Assembly: GCF_019455385.1 (NCBI RefSeq)
Contig: NZ_JACOFR010000031.1
Location: 1 to 64,000, forward strand
Source of the DNA: Bradyrhizobium sp. BR 10289
GTDB taxonomy: Bacteria; Pseudomonadota; Alphaproteobacteria; Rhizobiales; Xanthobacteraceae
Direction: 5' to 3'
Length of the DNA stretch: 64,000 bases
Below, piece after piece: positions 7,343 to 15,299 of this stretch. Position numbers and translations under genes: made by a program. How positions within the stretch are numbered: position 1 is the stretch's first letter; every line of letters starts with the position of its first letter. The notes below the pieces were generated by a model. The model saw nothing but the letters and a program-made list of their open reading frames with translations. It was not told the DNA's origin and did not search any database.

Positions 7343-9326
7343 TCCTCCATCATCGAAACCTAAGTGCTTGCCCGTCGAACAGCGGGGGGCAATCTTTGTG
7401 GTCGATCAAGATTGGTTGAGATGCGATCTCCCCTTGCCCGATGCGGACGAACTCGGCTCGGCGCTAACTGACCGTCACAAAAAGATAAACGGGCAAGTAC
7501 TATTTGCCGGGAAGGAGATGCCCGCTCTAATATTCGTTTCCAACGAAACAGACCATTGCTCTTTTGCTATACTGGAAGAACCTAAAGAGAGTCATGCAGA
7601 ACTTGCGCCGCGCGTATTCGGCGCAACTGAGCACTATCTGGCTCTATTCTATTCGGCGTATTCATTTTCTGAAGCAATTCTACCCGAACAGCGTTGCTAT
7701 CTTCCTGCGACTTTTGTCGAGCCGACCCTTTACAACAGGAGCCAAAAAAAGCTCGTCCCGTTAATGCACGCAAAGAATGCACGCCGCGCAATCATTTCCG
7801 GGTCGGCTGGCGCCGGCAAGACGACTCTACTACGACATTTCATGCTGCAGATCGCCCGCACGGCGAGCACAAGTTCGCAACAGACAAATATTCCAGTTTA
7901 CATCGCGCTACGAGACTGGCGTAAGAGCGATAGTTTTGAGGTGTGCGCAAAAAGAGCTCTCGTTGACCTAAAAGGCGATTGGCTTGCGGACAATTTCTAC
8001 TATTTCGCCGAACGGGGAGAGTTGACTTTTGCGCTCGATGGCATCGACGAAATCTCCAATGATGTTCGAGATACCGCGCTACACGACTTGCGATTATTTG
8101 TGCGGCAATACGCAAATTGTTCGTTCCTACTTTCAACCAGAACCGGGGTAGAGACGCGCCCGCTCGCTGAATTTACCGATTTTGAGCTTCGTCCCTTCAA
8201 TCAGGCGCAAGTCCGCGAGATAATTTTCCATAAACTTCACGGTCAAAGACCTTGGAAGCCCTTTTGGACTCGCTTGGCCTCTGAGGCCTACCTCCTTGAC
8301 TTGGTCGGCAATCCACTTCTGCTGACGTTGCTATTAGCTCGCTATGTGCGCAAGGAATTGAGCCCTCACTTCATAACCGAGTCTATTGCTGCAATGATGG
8401 AAGCGCTGGTCGATGAGTGGGACGCAGTGAGGGGAATAGTGAGATCAAAGAATGCGGAGCTATCGCCGGCTCGAAAAACGAACTTGCTCAGAATTCTAGC
8501 TCATCATGTTAACTCTGCTTCTGGACACTTCTCCACGCAAGAAGTTGCGGATCAGCTGAAGCGCGTCTATCCCGATAAAGCGCCTGCAACAGTACTCGCT
8601 CTATTAGAGCAACACACCAGCATGATCAGGCGGGGAGATGACGGAACTTGGTCATTCCGACACAGGCTGATCCAAGAATTCTACACTTGTCTGCATTGGA
8701 TCGACCGGCTTGGTTCGAAATTTTCTGAATCCATAGGAAGAATTTCAGGCTCTTCGGATAAAAAATCGACACGAATGCTGCGATTCATGACGGCCTTATC
8801 GAGCGATGCGTCCGATATCGTCGCGGAAGCACTGAATGCCGCACCACCTTATCGCGCTGGCTTAGCGATTGGACTATGCGAGTCCCTCAGTCAACGTCTC
8901 ACAATCGACCCCAACGTTGTCGATGGCTTCGCGCTCTATTGCAGAGTCCTGATTGAGAGCATGTTTGCTGAAGCAAAATCTGTGGAAGTTCAGACGGGGA
9001 GCGCTTCTATTTGGCGGTTAGTCGTCAATGGGCCGGATGCGAATGGCGCAGAATGGGCCAACTCGCTGTCCGAACTACTCGAGGCAATTCATAAGGTACG
9101 CGACGGATCTGCAAATCATGCCTTGTGCAAGGCTTTCGACGAGTCACCAAGCCAAGCAATCCAATCACTGTCACTGTTGCTTGCCCTGGAGGGGGAATTT
9201 CAGATCAACCGTGAGAACGAAGGCCAATCGAGCGGGTTTGTTGCAAGTCTTGAGCCTGCGCTACCGGAACTCCCAAACGGATTGGATCCAGAAGATATTC
9301 CAAAGGCGGATGCTACAAGGCATTGA
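7335..9326 (+). CDS. NACHT-type STAND NTPase
   Basis: This protein of about 663 residues has a NACHT nucleotide-binding module. Walker A is GSAGAGKTT (about 156-164). Walker B is FALDGIDEI (about 232-240), with the glycine/acidic pattern typical of NACHT. The sensor-like LLSTRTG is near residue 265, and a winged-helix-like stretch follows. The first 150 residues match no effector I know, and the helical C-terminal third shows no obvious TPR, LRR or WD repeats. NACHT proteins are signal-transducing NTPases, and several bacterial ones sense phage. I chose the ATG at 7335, which overlaps the end of the nucleotidyltransferase gene by eight bases; an in-frame TTG at 7320 also exists. The pairing implies one functional unit. 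Confidence 0.88.
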   Translation: MNNPPSSKPKCLPVEQRGAIFVVDQDWLRCDLPLPDADELGSALTDRHKKINGQVLFAGKEMPALIFVSNETDHCSFAILEEPKESHAELAPRVFGATEHYLALFYSAYSFSEAILPEQRCYLPATFVEPTLYNRSQKKLVPLMHAKNARRAIISGSAGAGKTTLLRHFMLQIARTASTSSQQTNIPVYIALRDWRKSDSFEVCAKRALVDLKGDWLADNFYYFAERGELTFALDGIDEISNDVRDTALHDLRLFVRQYANCSFLLSTRTGVETRPLAEFTDFELRPFNQAQVREIIFHKLHGQRPWKPFWTRLASEAYLLDLVGNPLLLTLLLARYVRKELSPHFITESIAAMMEALVDEWDAVRGIVRSKNAELSPARKTNLLRILAHHVNSASGHFSTQEVADQLKRVYPDKAPATVLALLEQHTSMIRRGDDGTWSFRHRLIQEFYTCLHWIDRLGSKFSESIGRISGSSDKKSTRMLRFMTALSSDASDIVAEALNAAPPYRAGLAIGLCESLSQRLTIDPNVVDGFALYCRVLIESMFAEAKSVEVQTGSASIWRLVVNGPDANGAEWANSLSELLEAIHKVRDGSANHALCKAFDESPSQAIQSLSLLLALEGEFQINRENEGQSSGFVASLEPALPELPNGLDPEDIPKADATRH

Positions 9327-9406
9327 CGCATTTTATCAGCCCGGGACCACCGTTGAGGCGAGCGGACATCACATGTTCGCAAGAACGAAGGAAAGCGATC
9401 GGCTCC

Positions 9407-9793
9407 TCACCCCACGCTCGCCGTCACCACGGCCATCACCGACAACAGCAGCACGATGGTCATGAGCTGGAGCGAGGCGACGGGCTGGGTGCGCCAGGCC
9501 GTGATTTTGTCGGACAGCGACAGATGGGCCTCGAAGAACTTTGGTTCGTAGACGGTCTTGAACAGGTGCGGGAAGCTTGGACCCACGGTCACGGCCAGCA
9601 TCGCATGGGCGAGCGAGGCGATGGCGACGAAGATGGCGACGCCGGGGTCGCCGGAGAGGTCATGGTTGCCGGCGAGCTTAAGCAGGAAGGCGGCGGCGGC
9701 GAAGGTCGGAAAGCTCTGCAGGATCGCGGTCAGCGCGAGGCCTTCGATCGCGTTGTGCAGGCGGGACTTTCTGGCGGTGGCGATGGCGGCCAT
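9407..9793 (-). CDS. Small integral membrane protein, 128 aa
   Basis: The product has three to four hydrophobic segments: near residues 20-42, 52-75 and 100-128. I recognise no motif and cannot name a family. The start at 9793 is set by AGGGAGA six bases upstream; a longer frame starts at 9814 without a site. It marks the right edge of the low-G+C island, since its own base composition is that of the normal chromosome. It points toward the NACHT gene, so the two converge. Confidence 0.7.
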   Translation of the reverse strand: MAAIATARKSRLHNAIEGLALTAILQSFPTFAAAAFLLKLAGNHDLSGDPGVAIFVAIASLAHAMLAVTVGPSFPHLFKTVYEPKFFEAHLSLSDKITAWRTQPVASLQLMTIVLLLSVMAVVTASVG

Positions 9794-9883
9794 GGCACGT
9801 CTCCCTGATGACATGCCGGTGACGATAGCCGCGCTGGGAGCGGGATGATGTGAGGCGGGTCACGCGGGTCGCGAGGTGGCTTT

Positions 9884-10032
9884 TCACCTCGCCCCGCTTG
9901 CGGAGAGAGGTCGAATTCGAGCGCAGCTCGAATTCGGGTGAGGGGGACTCTCCGCGAGTCTAGCTGTCACCGTCCCCGGGGAGAGTCCCCCTCACCCCCA
10001 CCCTCTCCCCGCAAGCGGGGCGAGGGAGTAGA
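9884..10032. repeat. Palindromic intergenic repeat, CTCTCCCCGC type (copy 2)
   Basis: This is a long inverted repeat with outer arms CTCGCCCCGCTTGCGG and CCGCAAGCGGGGCGAG and inner arms GGTGAGGGGGACTCTCC and its complement. It contains CTGTCACCGTCCCC, the inverse of the loop of the copy at 1343-1487. It also carries a perfect small palindrome around GAATTCGAGC. It fills the gap between two genes on the minus strand. Confidence 0.75.
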
Positions 10033-10073
10033 CCGCCGCCGGGGCGACGGGGTCGCGCATCCCGGACGAAGGG

Positions 10074-10310
10074 CTACAGCTTGCCCTGCCCGTTGACCTG
10101 GCTCTGCTGTTGCTGCTGCTTCTCCTGCTCTTTGGCGTGGTGCCTACCGTAGAGGCAGCCGGCGGCGGCGCCGAGGACGCCGTGATGGCCGGCATAGTGG
10201 CCGGCGACGCCGCCGACGATGGCGCCCTTGATGCAGCCCTTGGCGTTGGCGGCCGAGCTGGCGCCGAGCATGAGAAGCGCGGCAGTGACGGCGAGAAGCT
10301 GGGATTTCAT
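10074..10310 (-). CDS. Small exported glycine-rich protein, 78 aa
   Basis: The N-terminus is a clear signal peptide: MKSQLLAV, a hydrophobic core, then cleavage after SSAANA. The mature part is short, begins KGCIKGAIVGGVAGH, and carries GG-rich and histidine-rich stretches (HYAGHHG, YGRHHAK) and a polyglutamine run. The layout resembles a glycine-zipper-like peptide that can insert in membranes, but this is only a resemblance. The start is the ATG at 10310, where the signal peptide begins. The cellular role is unknown. Confidence 0.7.
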   Translation of the reverse strand: MKSQLLAVTAALLMLGASSAANAKGCIKGAIVGGVAGHYAGHHGVLGAAAGCLYGRHHAKEQEKQQQQQSQVNGQGKL

Positions 10311-10599
10311 GGGTCGATGTCTCCGGATGCGATGCCTTGACATCAACGAACGCTGGGAGCTCCGGGTTCCCGAGGCGCGGCAGGCCCGGCCGATGCGCAC
10401 GCGGCGTCATCACGACGACGCGGGAGCCGAGCAAAATTCGTGTATGCGGCCATGCGCACAATCCATGATTGCACCCCATGAACCAGGCATTGTGCTCGCG
10501 CGTCTCAAGCTGCAATGAGCCCTGTGTTTTTGCGGATTGATGGACCGGCGCACCGCACGATAGCGTTTGCCATCCGCGGCCAATGAGGGCGGGCGCAGC

Positions 10600-11052
10600 A
10601 TGAGTGTCGAGAAGCTGAACAGGCAACGCGTGCTGCATCTGCTCGACGCCTTCGCGCGCGGCGATATCGAGGCCGCGCTGGCCTGCTGCACCGACGACGT
10701 CGACTTCCTCACCCACGCGCCGATCGACGTGCTGCCGCACATGGTGCCGCGCCATGGCAAGCAGGAGCTGCGCGAACTCTGGCAGACGATCTGGTCGCGC
10801 TATTCGGAGGTCCGCTACAAGGCGCCGCACATCCTCGCCGACGGCGACGAGGTCGCGACCTACATGCACACTTATTTCAAGAAGCGCAGCAACGGCCGCA
10901 TCGTGCAGTTCGACATGGCGGTGTTCTACAGCTTCCGCGGCGGGCTGGTGGCGCAGATCCGCGAGATCATCGATTCCTACGATCTGGTGCAGCAGGTTCT
11001 GGAGCGGGAGATCGGGCCGCTGATTGTGGGGGCGGGGGTGGACGGGGTGTAG
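10600..11052 (+). CDS. SnoaL-like/NTF2-fold protein (first of two paralogues)
   Basis: This 150-residue soluble protein has the NTF2-like fold signature: an N-terminal helix (LLDAFARGDIEAALACC), an acidic strand (TDDVDF) and a C-terminal FDMAVFYSFRGGLVAQIREI strand pair. Family members are small cavity enzymes (isomerases, hydrolases) or binding proteins. The ATG at 10600 has GAGGG eleven bases upstream; the open frame extends further with a TTG. A related gene lies at 11730, also ending IDSYDLVQQ/IDSFDLVEQ. The substrate is not predictable. Confidence 0.8.
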   Translation: MSVEKLNRQRVLHLLDAFARGDIEAALACCTDDVDFLTHAPIDVLPHMVPRHGKQELRELWQTIWSRYSEVRYKAPHILADGDEVATYMHTYFKKRSNGRIVQFDMAVFYSFRGGLVAQIREIIDSYDLVQQVLEREIGPLIVGAGVDGV

Positions 11053-11069
11053 CGGCGATCACCGCTGCG

Positions 11070-11203
11070 CCCCCTCTCCCCGTTCTTACGGGGAGAGGGT
11101 TGGGGTGAGGGGCCTCTCTCCCCGCGAGCGGTCTTCGATATACCTGCACCCCCTCACCCGCCGCGCTGCGCGCGTCGACCTCTCCCCGCAAGCGGGGAGA
11201 GGT
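11070..11203. repeat. Palindromic intergenic repeat, CTCTCCCCGC type (copy 3)
   Basis: Two hairpins, CCCTCTCCCCGTTCTTACGG with its partner and ACCTCTCCCCGCAAGCGG with its partner, are joined by GGGGTGAGGGG and a complementary CCCCTCACCC. The element begins 17 bases after the SnoaL-like gene and ends just before the next open frame, so it probably forms the 3' end of that transcript. Confidence 0.7.
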
Positions 11204-11275
11204 TAAGCGTTGAACCTCCCTCCCCGCGATTCAGACCCATCCCGGGGCGTTGTGCGCGCCGGCTGGGGCTTGCCG

Positions 11276-11533
11276 ATGAAAGTCGTATTGCTTGCAATGT
11301 TGGGGCTATTCCTGGGCGCGCTCGGCGGGGCGGCGCTCGGCATCGGGGCGGGGCTGGCCTGGGTGGAAATCGCGCAGACCACGAGCTTCGAGGGCTATAG
11401 CGGCATGCTGGTGTTCTTCACCTTCATGCCACTGGGAGCGGTGATCGGAGGCATCGGCGGCGCGGTGCTGTTCGCCCTGCTGGCGCTGCGGGACGATGCG
11501 ATCGCGATCGAACGGGAACCCGCGGGCAAATAG
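11276..11533 (+). CDS. Small integral membrane protein, 85 aa
   Basis: It has two hydrophobic segments with glycine-rich faces: MKVVLLAMLGLFLGALGG onward, and GMLVFFTFMPLGAVIGG onward. The tail is short and charged. The ATG at 11276 places the first membrane segment at the N-terminus. The longer frame starts with TTG at 11210 at the edge of a repeat and would add 22 charged residues. I recognise no family. It sits between the two SnoaL-like genes. Confidence 0.6.
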   Translation: MKVVLLAMLGLFLGALGGAALGIGAGLAWVEIAQTTSFEGYSGMLVFFTFMPLGAVIGGIGGAVLFALLALRDDAIAIEREPAGK

Positions 11534-11729
11534 AGACCGGAAGATTACGGGGTTCTATTGTAAATCTTACAAAGAGCGATCAATTGTGCATTGCGAAAAC
11601 GTGAATTGCGTTTTGGCCGAAATCCCGTATTTTATTTGCATACAAATGAGTTGAGCGGCCCCGGCGCACATTGCCGTGCACGGGGTTGTTTCCCGTTTTT
11701 TCCGCAAGCCAGCGTCAGGACTGCCCCAA

Positions 11730-12170
11730 ATGACAGAGCACAGCCTCTGGCGTTTCTCGCGCGCATTGCATCGCGCGATCAACGACCGGCATTTCGAGGA
11801 TATCGAGGCCCTGATCGACGAGGACGTCGAATGGGCACTCTACGGCCCGATCGACATGTTTCCGTTCCTCGGCGCGCGCCAGGGCAAGGACGCCGTGCTC
11901 GACGTCATCCGCCAGCTCGCCGACAATTTCAGGGTTCGCCGCTTCGACCGCGAGAGCATCATGCTGGGCGTCGATTCCGCGGCGTCGATGCTGCGCTATT
12001 CGCTCACCGCGCTCGATTCCAACAAGCCGATCAGCTTGCGGGTCGCACAGTTCGCCCAGTTCAGGGCGGGCAAGCTGATCAGCATGCGCGTCCTGATCGA
12101 CAGCTTCGATCTGGTCGAGCAGGCACTCGGCCGCGCCATTCATCTGCCAAGAATGACCAGCGTCGGCTGA
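11730..12170 (+). CDS. SnoaL-like/NTF2-fold protein (second paralogue)
   Basis: This soluble protein of 146 residues is related to the product at 10600. Shared features are the N-terminal helix followed by an acidic strand (IDEDVEWALYGPIDMFPF compared with TDDVDFLTHAPIDVLPH), a QGKDAVLDVIRQL helix, and the ending LIDSFDLVEQALGR. The ATG at 11730 is preceded by no strong ribosome site; an upstream in-frame ATG at 11676 would add 18 residues. The two genes probably arose by duplication. Function unknown. Confidence 0.75.
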   Translation: MTEHSLWRFSRALHRAINDRHFEDIEALIDEDVEWALYGPIDMFPFLGARQGKDAVLDVIRQLADNFRVRRFDRESIMLGVDSAASMLRYSLTALDSNKPISLRVAQFAQFRAGKLISMRVLIDSFDLVEQALGRAIHLPRMTSVG

Positions 12171-12387
12171 GGGGGACACCAACGGGCCCCGCTTGTCGGG
12201 ACCGATCGATTGATGCACCCATGACGCGGTCTGGCCTCCAGCCCCGCCGGATGATGTCATGAAGATGCTCTCGTCGGGCGCGCGCCTTGCGCGCGGCCCG
12301 TTGGTACGTCATTCTGGCTAGGGACGGCGCCACAATTTCGCAACGATAGTTCCGCATCGTGCGCGAACTGGGCTCGCGGGCAAGGCA

Positions 12388-13311
12388 ATGGAATTCAAGA
12401 CAGGTTTTGGCTGGACCAGGCTGCCGCTGGCGGCTGCGTTCATTCTGGGCTCGGTGCTGACGTTACAGGCGCAGATCATTCCGCCCTTCTCCCCCGCCCC
12501 CTCCGCGGCAGCCGTGCCGGACGACGACGAGGCCGAGACGGCGGAGGCCCCCAGCGCCAACGATCCCGACATCATGAGAGGCATCGACGTCGACAAGCTC
12601 GACTGGAGCCAGCTCGCCATCGACGCCGGCACGCCCAACGACATCATCGCCGCCAAGAAGCGCGCCCAGGCGGCCGCCAATAGTGGCCTGGCCTGGTCGT
12701 CGAACACCAACACCAACGGCTCGTCGGCGGTGACCGTGAAGCAATCGGTGTTCGAGTTCTGGGACACGCGGATCGGCGCCGACATGACTGTTGCGAGCGA
12801 GCCCCGGACGATGTCCGAACTGCTGGCACAGAAAGCCGCCAATGGCGGCAACCTGCCGCAATCCTCCGGCAGCGCCTGGGCGGCCGCGACCGCGCCGGGC
12901 GCGGGTGCGATCTGGGACAAAACCGCGGTCGAAGCGCGCGTCGATCCCGGCTCCGAACAAAGCAAGCTCGGAGCCTCGCTGACCAAATCGGTGCCGCTGA
13001 CGGGCGACACGCAGTTGACCTTGCAGAACGGCTACAGCGTCAACCAGCAGGGCACGACCGCCCTCCCCGGCGTCGGCGGCCACGTCACCCGCAATTACGG
13101 CACCGACCAGTCCGCCAAGGTCACCATTACCGACACCGGCACCAGCATCACCGCTGGCCAGACCCTATCGACCACCGACGACAAATGGCTGCGCAAGGTC
13201 GGCGCCGAGCAGAAGCTGTTCGACAACGTCACCGTCTCCGGCTCGGTCGGCGAGACCTCGCAAGGCACGATCAACAAGAGCGTGACCGCCGGCTTCAAGA
13301 AGAGCTGGTAG
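12388..13311 (+). CDS. Exported beta-rich hypothetical protein, 307 aa
   Basis: After a hydrophobic N-terminal export signal (about residues 12-29), a proline- and acid-rich linker leads to a region rich in Thr, Ser, Gly and Asn. From about residue 195 onward alternating strands of 8-10 residues appear (TQLTLQNGYSVNQQ, AKVTITDTGTSITAGQ), and the chain ends in aromatic FKKSW. That ending and the alternation suggest outer-membrane or surface strands, although the strand number is low for a full barrel. No catalytic motif was seen. The gene stands alone. Localisation outside the inner membrane is inferred from the signal. Confidence 0.75.
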   Translation: MEFKTGFGWTRLPLAAAFILGSVLTLQAQIIPPFSPAPSAAAVPDDDEAETAEAPSANDPDIMRGIDVDKLDWSQLAIDAGTPNDIIAAKKRAQAAANSGLAWSSNTNTNGSSAVTVKQSVFEFWDTRIGADMTVASEPRTMSELLAQKAANGGNLPQSSGSAWAAATAPGAGAIWDKTAVEARVDPGSEQSKLGASLTKSVPLTGDTQLTLQNGYSVNQQGTTALPGVGGHVTRNYGTDQSAKVTITDTGTSITAGQTLSTTDDKWLRKVGAEQKLFDNVTVSGSVGETSQGTINKSVTAGFKKSW

Positions 13312-13319
13312 CTTTCTTA

Positions 13320-13347
13320 CCTCGCCCCGCTTGCGGGGCGAGAGAGT
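13320..13347. repeat. Short hairpin repeat, CCCCGC type (copy 4)
   Basis: A single hairpin, CTCGCCCCGC TTGCGGGGCGAG, lies eight bases after the stop of the exported protein. It has the same arm as the long elements. Its position suggests a role in ending or stabilising that transcript, but there is no T-run. Confidence 0.6.
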
Positions 13348-13550
13348 GAAGCACCGGTCGAGCCGCGCAATCACGCCACTGCGGCGGTGTTTAGACTCTC
13401 CTAACCATACGCCACGGCAAAGCCCCCGAATCGTCTGCCCTTGCCGTATCTCGGCCAAGTTGCGGTCAAAATCCGACGCCCTAGTCGGGTGACCGAATTC
13501 GTCGTGCGGGGGACACTCGCGCTGCGCTCAACGCGAACAGGGGAACACCG

Positions 13551-13973
13551 ATGAACGCCATTCGTCCGGAAAAGATCGAAGCCGCCGAGACCGAAACCGT
13601 CGACAGCAATCTCGCCGCGGTGACGGAAGTCGAAGCCGGCATCCGCGACTTCGTCCGCAATGACATCGCCTATCTGCGCCGTCCGGCCGCATCGACCAGC
13701 GACGCGCCGCCGCTCGATCCGAGCGCGGAAGCCACCGTCAACAACGTCAACTCGCTGATCCAGCGCGTCGCCGGCACCTCGCTCGCCGAGATCGAGAACC
13801 TGATCTCCGAGCTCGAGAGCCTGCGCGACCTACTCCATGCCGAAGGCCAGCGCGTCCAGCGCGAGATCTCCGGCTACGCCCAGCTCAGCCAGGCCGCGAT
13901 GAAGTCGACCCGCATGATCGCCGACAACGTCTCGCAGTGGAAGCGCGCCGCCGACGGCCTGCGGAATAGCTAA
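13551..13973 (+). CDS. Helical hypothetical protein, 140 aa
   Basis: This acidic, soluble, mostly helical protein is predicted to form a coiled coil in its second half (SLAEIENLISELESLRDLLH and RVQREISGYAQL). A proline-rich linker separates the two halves. There is no signal or membrane segment. AACAGGGGAACACCG with GGGGA lies upstream of the ATG. A strong intrinsic terminator follows, so it is a single-gene transcript. It resembles small coiled-coil scaffold proteins; I do not recognise the family. Confidence 0.7.
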   Translation: MNAIRPEKIEAAETETVDSNLAAVTEVEAGIRDFVRNDIAYLRRPAASTSDAPPLDPSAEATVNNVNSLIQRVAGTSLAEIENLISELESLRDLLHAEGQRVQREISGYAQLSQAAMKSTRMIADNVSQWKRAADGLRNS

Positions 13974-13996
13974 GCACTGCCGCCAAGCATCACCGG

Positions 13997-14028
13997 CCGC
14001 CGCGTTCCGGAAGGAGCGCGGCGGTTTT
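13997..14028 (+). terminator. Intrinsic terminator of the helical protein gene
   Basis: A perfect eight-base-pair stem (CCGCCGCG with CGCGGCGG) encloses a 12-base loop and is followed directly by TTTT. It starts 24 bases after the stop codon. Confidence 0.8.
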
Positions 14029-14072
14029 GATTCTGGGTGCTTGAGAGCGCACGTCCTACTCCTCAAGACAGG

Positions 14073-14173
14073 TGTCATCACCCGCGAAAGCGGGTGATCC
14101 AGTATTCCAGAGGCAGCGAGGCTAGAACCGAGAGGCCGCGGCGTACTGGATGCCCCGCCTTCGCGGGGCATGA
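14073..14173. repeat. Palindromic intergenic repeat, CCCGCGAAGGCGGG type (second copy)
   Basis: The left hairpin is built on CACCCGCGAAAGCGGGTG and the right on GCCCCGCCTTCGCGGGGC, with ATCCAGTA and TACTGGAT facing each other. It shares arms and order with the element at 168-266 in the opposite orientation. Confidence 0.65.
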
Positions 14174-14295
14174 CAGCGGAGGATTGGGCAGCAGTTGCGC
14201 ATCCCGCCGAGAGTTCACTATTGAACCGACCACCCCTTCGCTTCGACCAACGCCAGGCGCCCGTGCCAACGACGGCCGGGCCGGGGGACATTCAG

Positions 14296-14433
14296 ATGGA
14301 AAGCATTCGGCCCGACACCACGGACCCGATACCGATGCGGCCCGCGCCAAACCAGTTCGGCACGATCATGCTGCGCTTTGTCGGATTGCTGGCGGTTGCG
14401 ATCGCGGTGCTGGCGTTCGTCTATAGCCGCTGA
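14296..14433 (+). CDS. Single-pass membrane miniprotein, 45 aa
   Basis: The protein has a proline-rich cytoplasmic head (MESIRPDTTDPIPMRPAP) and one C-terminal transmembrane helix (IMLRFVGLLAVAIAVLAFVY). GGGGGAC lies seven bases before the ATG, which favours this start over the longer open frame. It converges on another membrane miniprotein. Tail-anchored miniproteins of this kind usually have no identified role. Confidence 0.6.
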   Translation: MESIRPDTTDPIPMRPAPNQFGTIMLRFVGLLAVAIAVLAFVYSR

Positions 14434-14474
14434 GGGTGGAGGGCCGCGCGCGGCCCCCAAGAGTTAACGAGCCG

Positions 14475-14621
14475 TTAACGGCTGGCGTCGACGGTCGAGG
14501 CTTCCAGGGTGTAGGCGCCGTCGGCATAGCCTTTCACCACCATGCCGGCGACCAGCATCACGGCCAGCGTCGCGGTCGCGAAGATAAATCCAACAAACTT
14601 GAGTGCGCCGCGGTCAGCCAT
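14475..14621 (-). CDS. Single-pass membrane miniprotein, 48 aa
   Basis: One hydrophobic helix (FVGFIFATATLAVMLVAGMVV) lies between a short basic head (MADRGALK) and a polar tail. The ATG at 14621 has GAGG a few bases upstream. It faces the 45-residue membrane protein tail to tail. The gap between their stops carries a perfect 16-base GGGCCGCGCGCGGCCC palindrome that could serve both transcripts. Function unknown. Confidence 0.6.
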   Translation of the reverse strand: MADRGALKFVGFIFATATLAVMLVAGMVVKGYADGAYTLEASTVDASR

Positions 14622-14819
14622 GGTCCTCGTCCCCTGTACTCTGCCAATTCGTTTCAAATAGACAGCGACAGGTTCATAATTGGTTAGCAACTCGATGGTT
14701 CCGCGCGATTAGCTCGCGGATAACCATGTTGCGCAGGCTTATGGCAGCCGCCCGGAATCGCGTCCATAGCGCGCGGGCAACACTCGCCGCTCATTTCGTC
14801 CGTTCATCCTGGAACAGAT

Positions 14820-15299
14820 CTAAGCCTTCGCGCGCATCGGCACGAAGGCGCTGGCGGTGATGGAATAGACCTCTTCGCCGCGCTGATTGGTGCCGGTGGT
14901 GCGGGCGGTCAGAATGCCCCAGCCGGGGCGCGAGGCCGAGGTGCGCTTGTCGATGACGACGTTGACGTAAGAAATCGTGTCGCCGGCGAGCACCGGCCTG
15001 ATCCAGCGCAGATCGCGAAAGCCGGGCGACGGGCCCCACACCGCGACCTCCTCGCCTCGCGAGGCGGCTTCCCGCGCCAGGCGCTGGCCGTCGGCGACAA
15101 GCAGACTCATGCAGGCCGAGCCGACATGCCAGCCGGAGGCGGCGAGCCCGCCGAACAGCGAGTTCTTGCCTTCCTCCTCGTCGAGGTGAAAGCGCTGCGG
15201 ATCGAACTTTTCGGCGAACGTCTTGATGGACTCCGCCGTGAAGGTATAGGCGCCGATCTCGCGGCGCTGGCCGATGGCGATGTCGTCGAAGAATTTCAT
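14820..15299 (-). CDS. MaoC-like hydratase (downstream gene of a pair)
   Basis: This 159-residue hot-dog-fold protein has the MaoC hydratase pattern FDPQRFHLDEEEG near residue 32, with the Asp/His pair used by (R)-specific enoyl-CoA hydratases, then GLAASGWHVGSACMSLLV. It is likely to hydrate or dehydrate an acyl-CoA; the exact substrate is unknown. The start is the ATG at 15299, which shares one base with the stop of the preceding MaoC gene. The two similar proteins may form a heterodimer, as in two-chain hydratases of this group. Confidence 0.9.
   Translation of the reverse strand: MKFFDDIAIGQRREIGAYTFTAESIKTFAEKFDPQRFHLDEEEGKNSLFGGLAASGWHVGSACMSLLVADGQRLAREAASRGEEVAVWGPSPGFRDLRWIRPVLAGDTISYVNVVIDKRTSASRPGWGILTARTTGTNQRGEEVYSITASAFVPMRAKA

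Noticed and set aside
14464..14479. TTAA-N7-TTAAC at the end of the 48-residue membrane protein gene
   Set aside because: It fits the CtrA pattern but overlaps a stop codon between converging genes, with no promoter to control.
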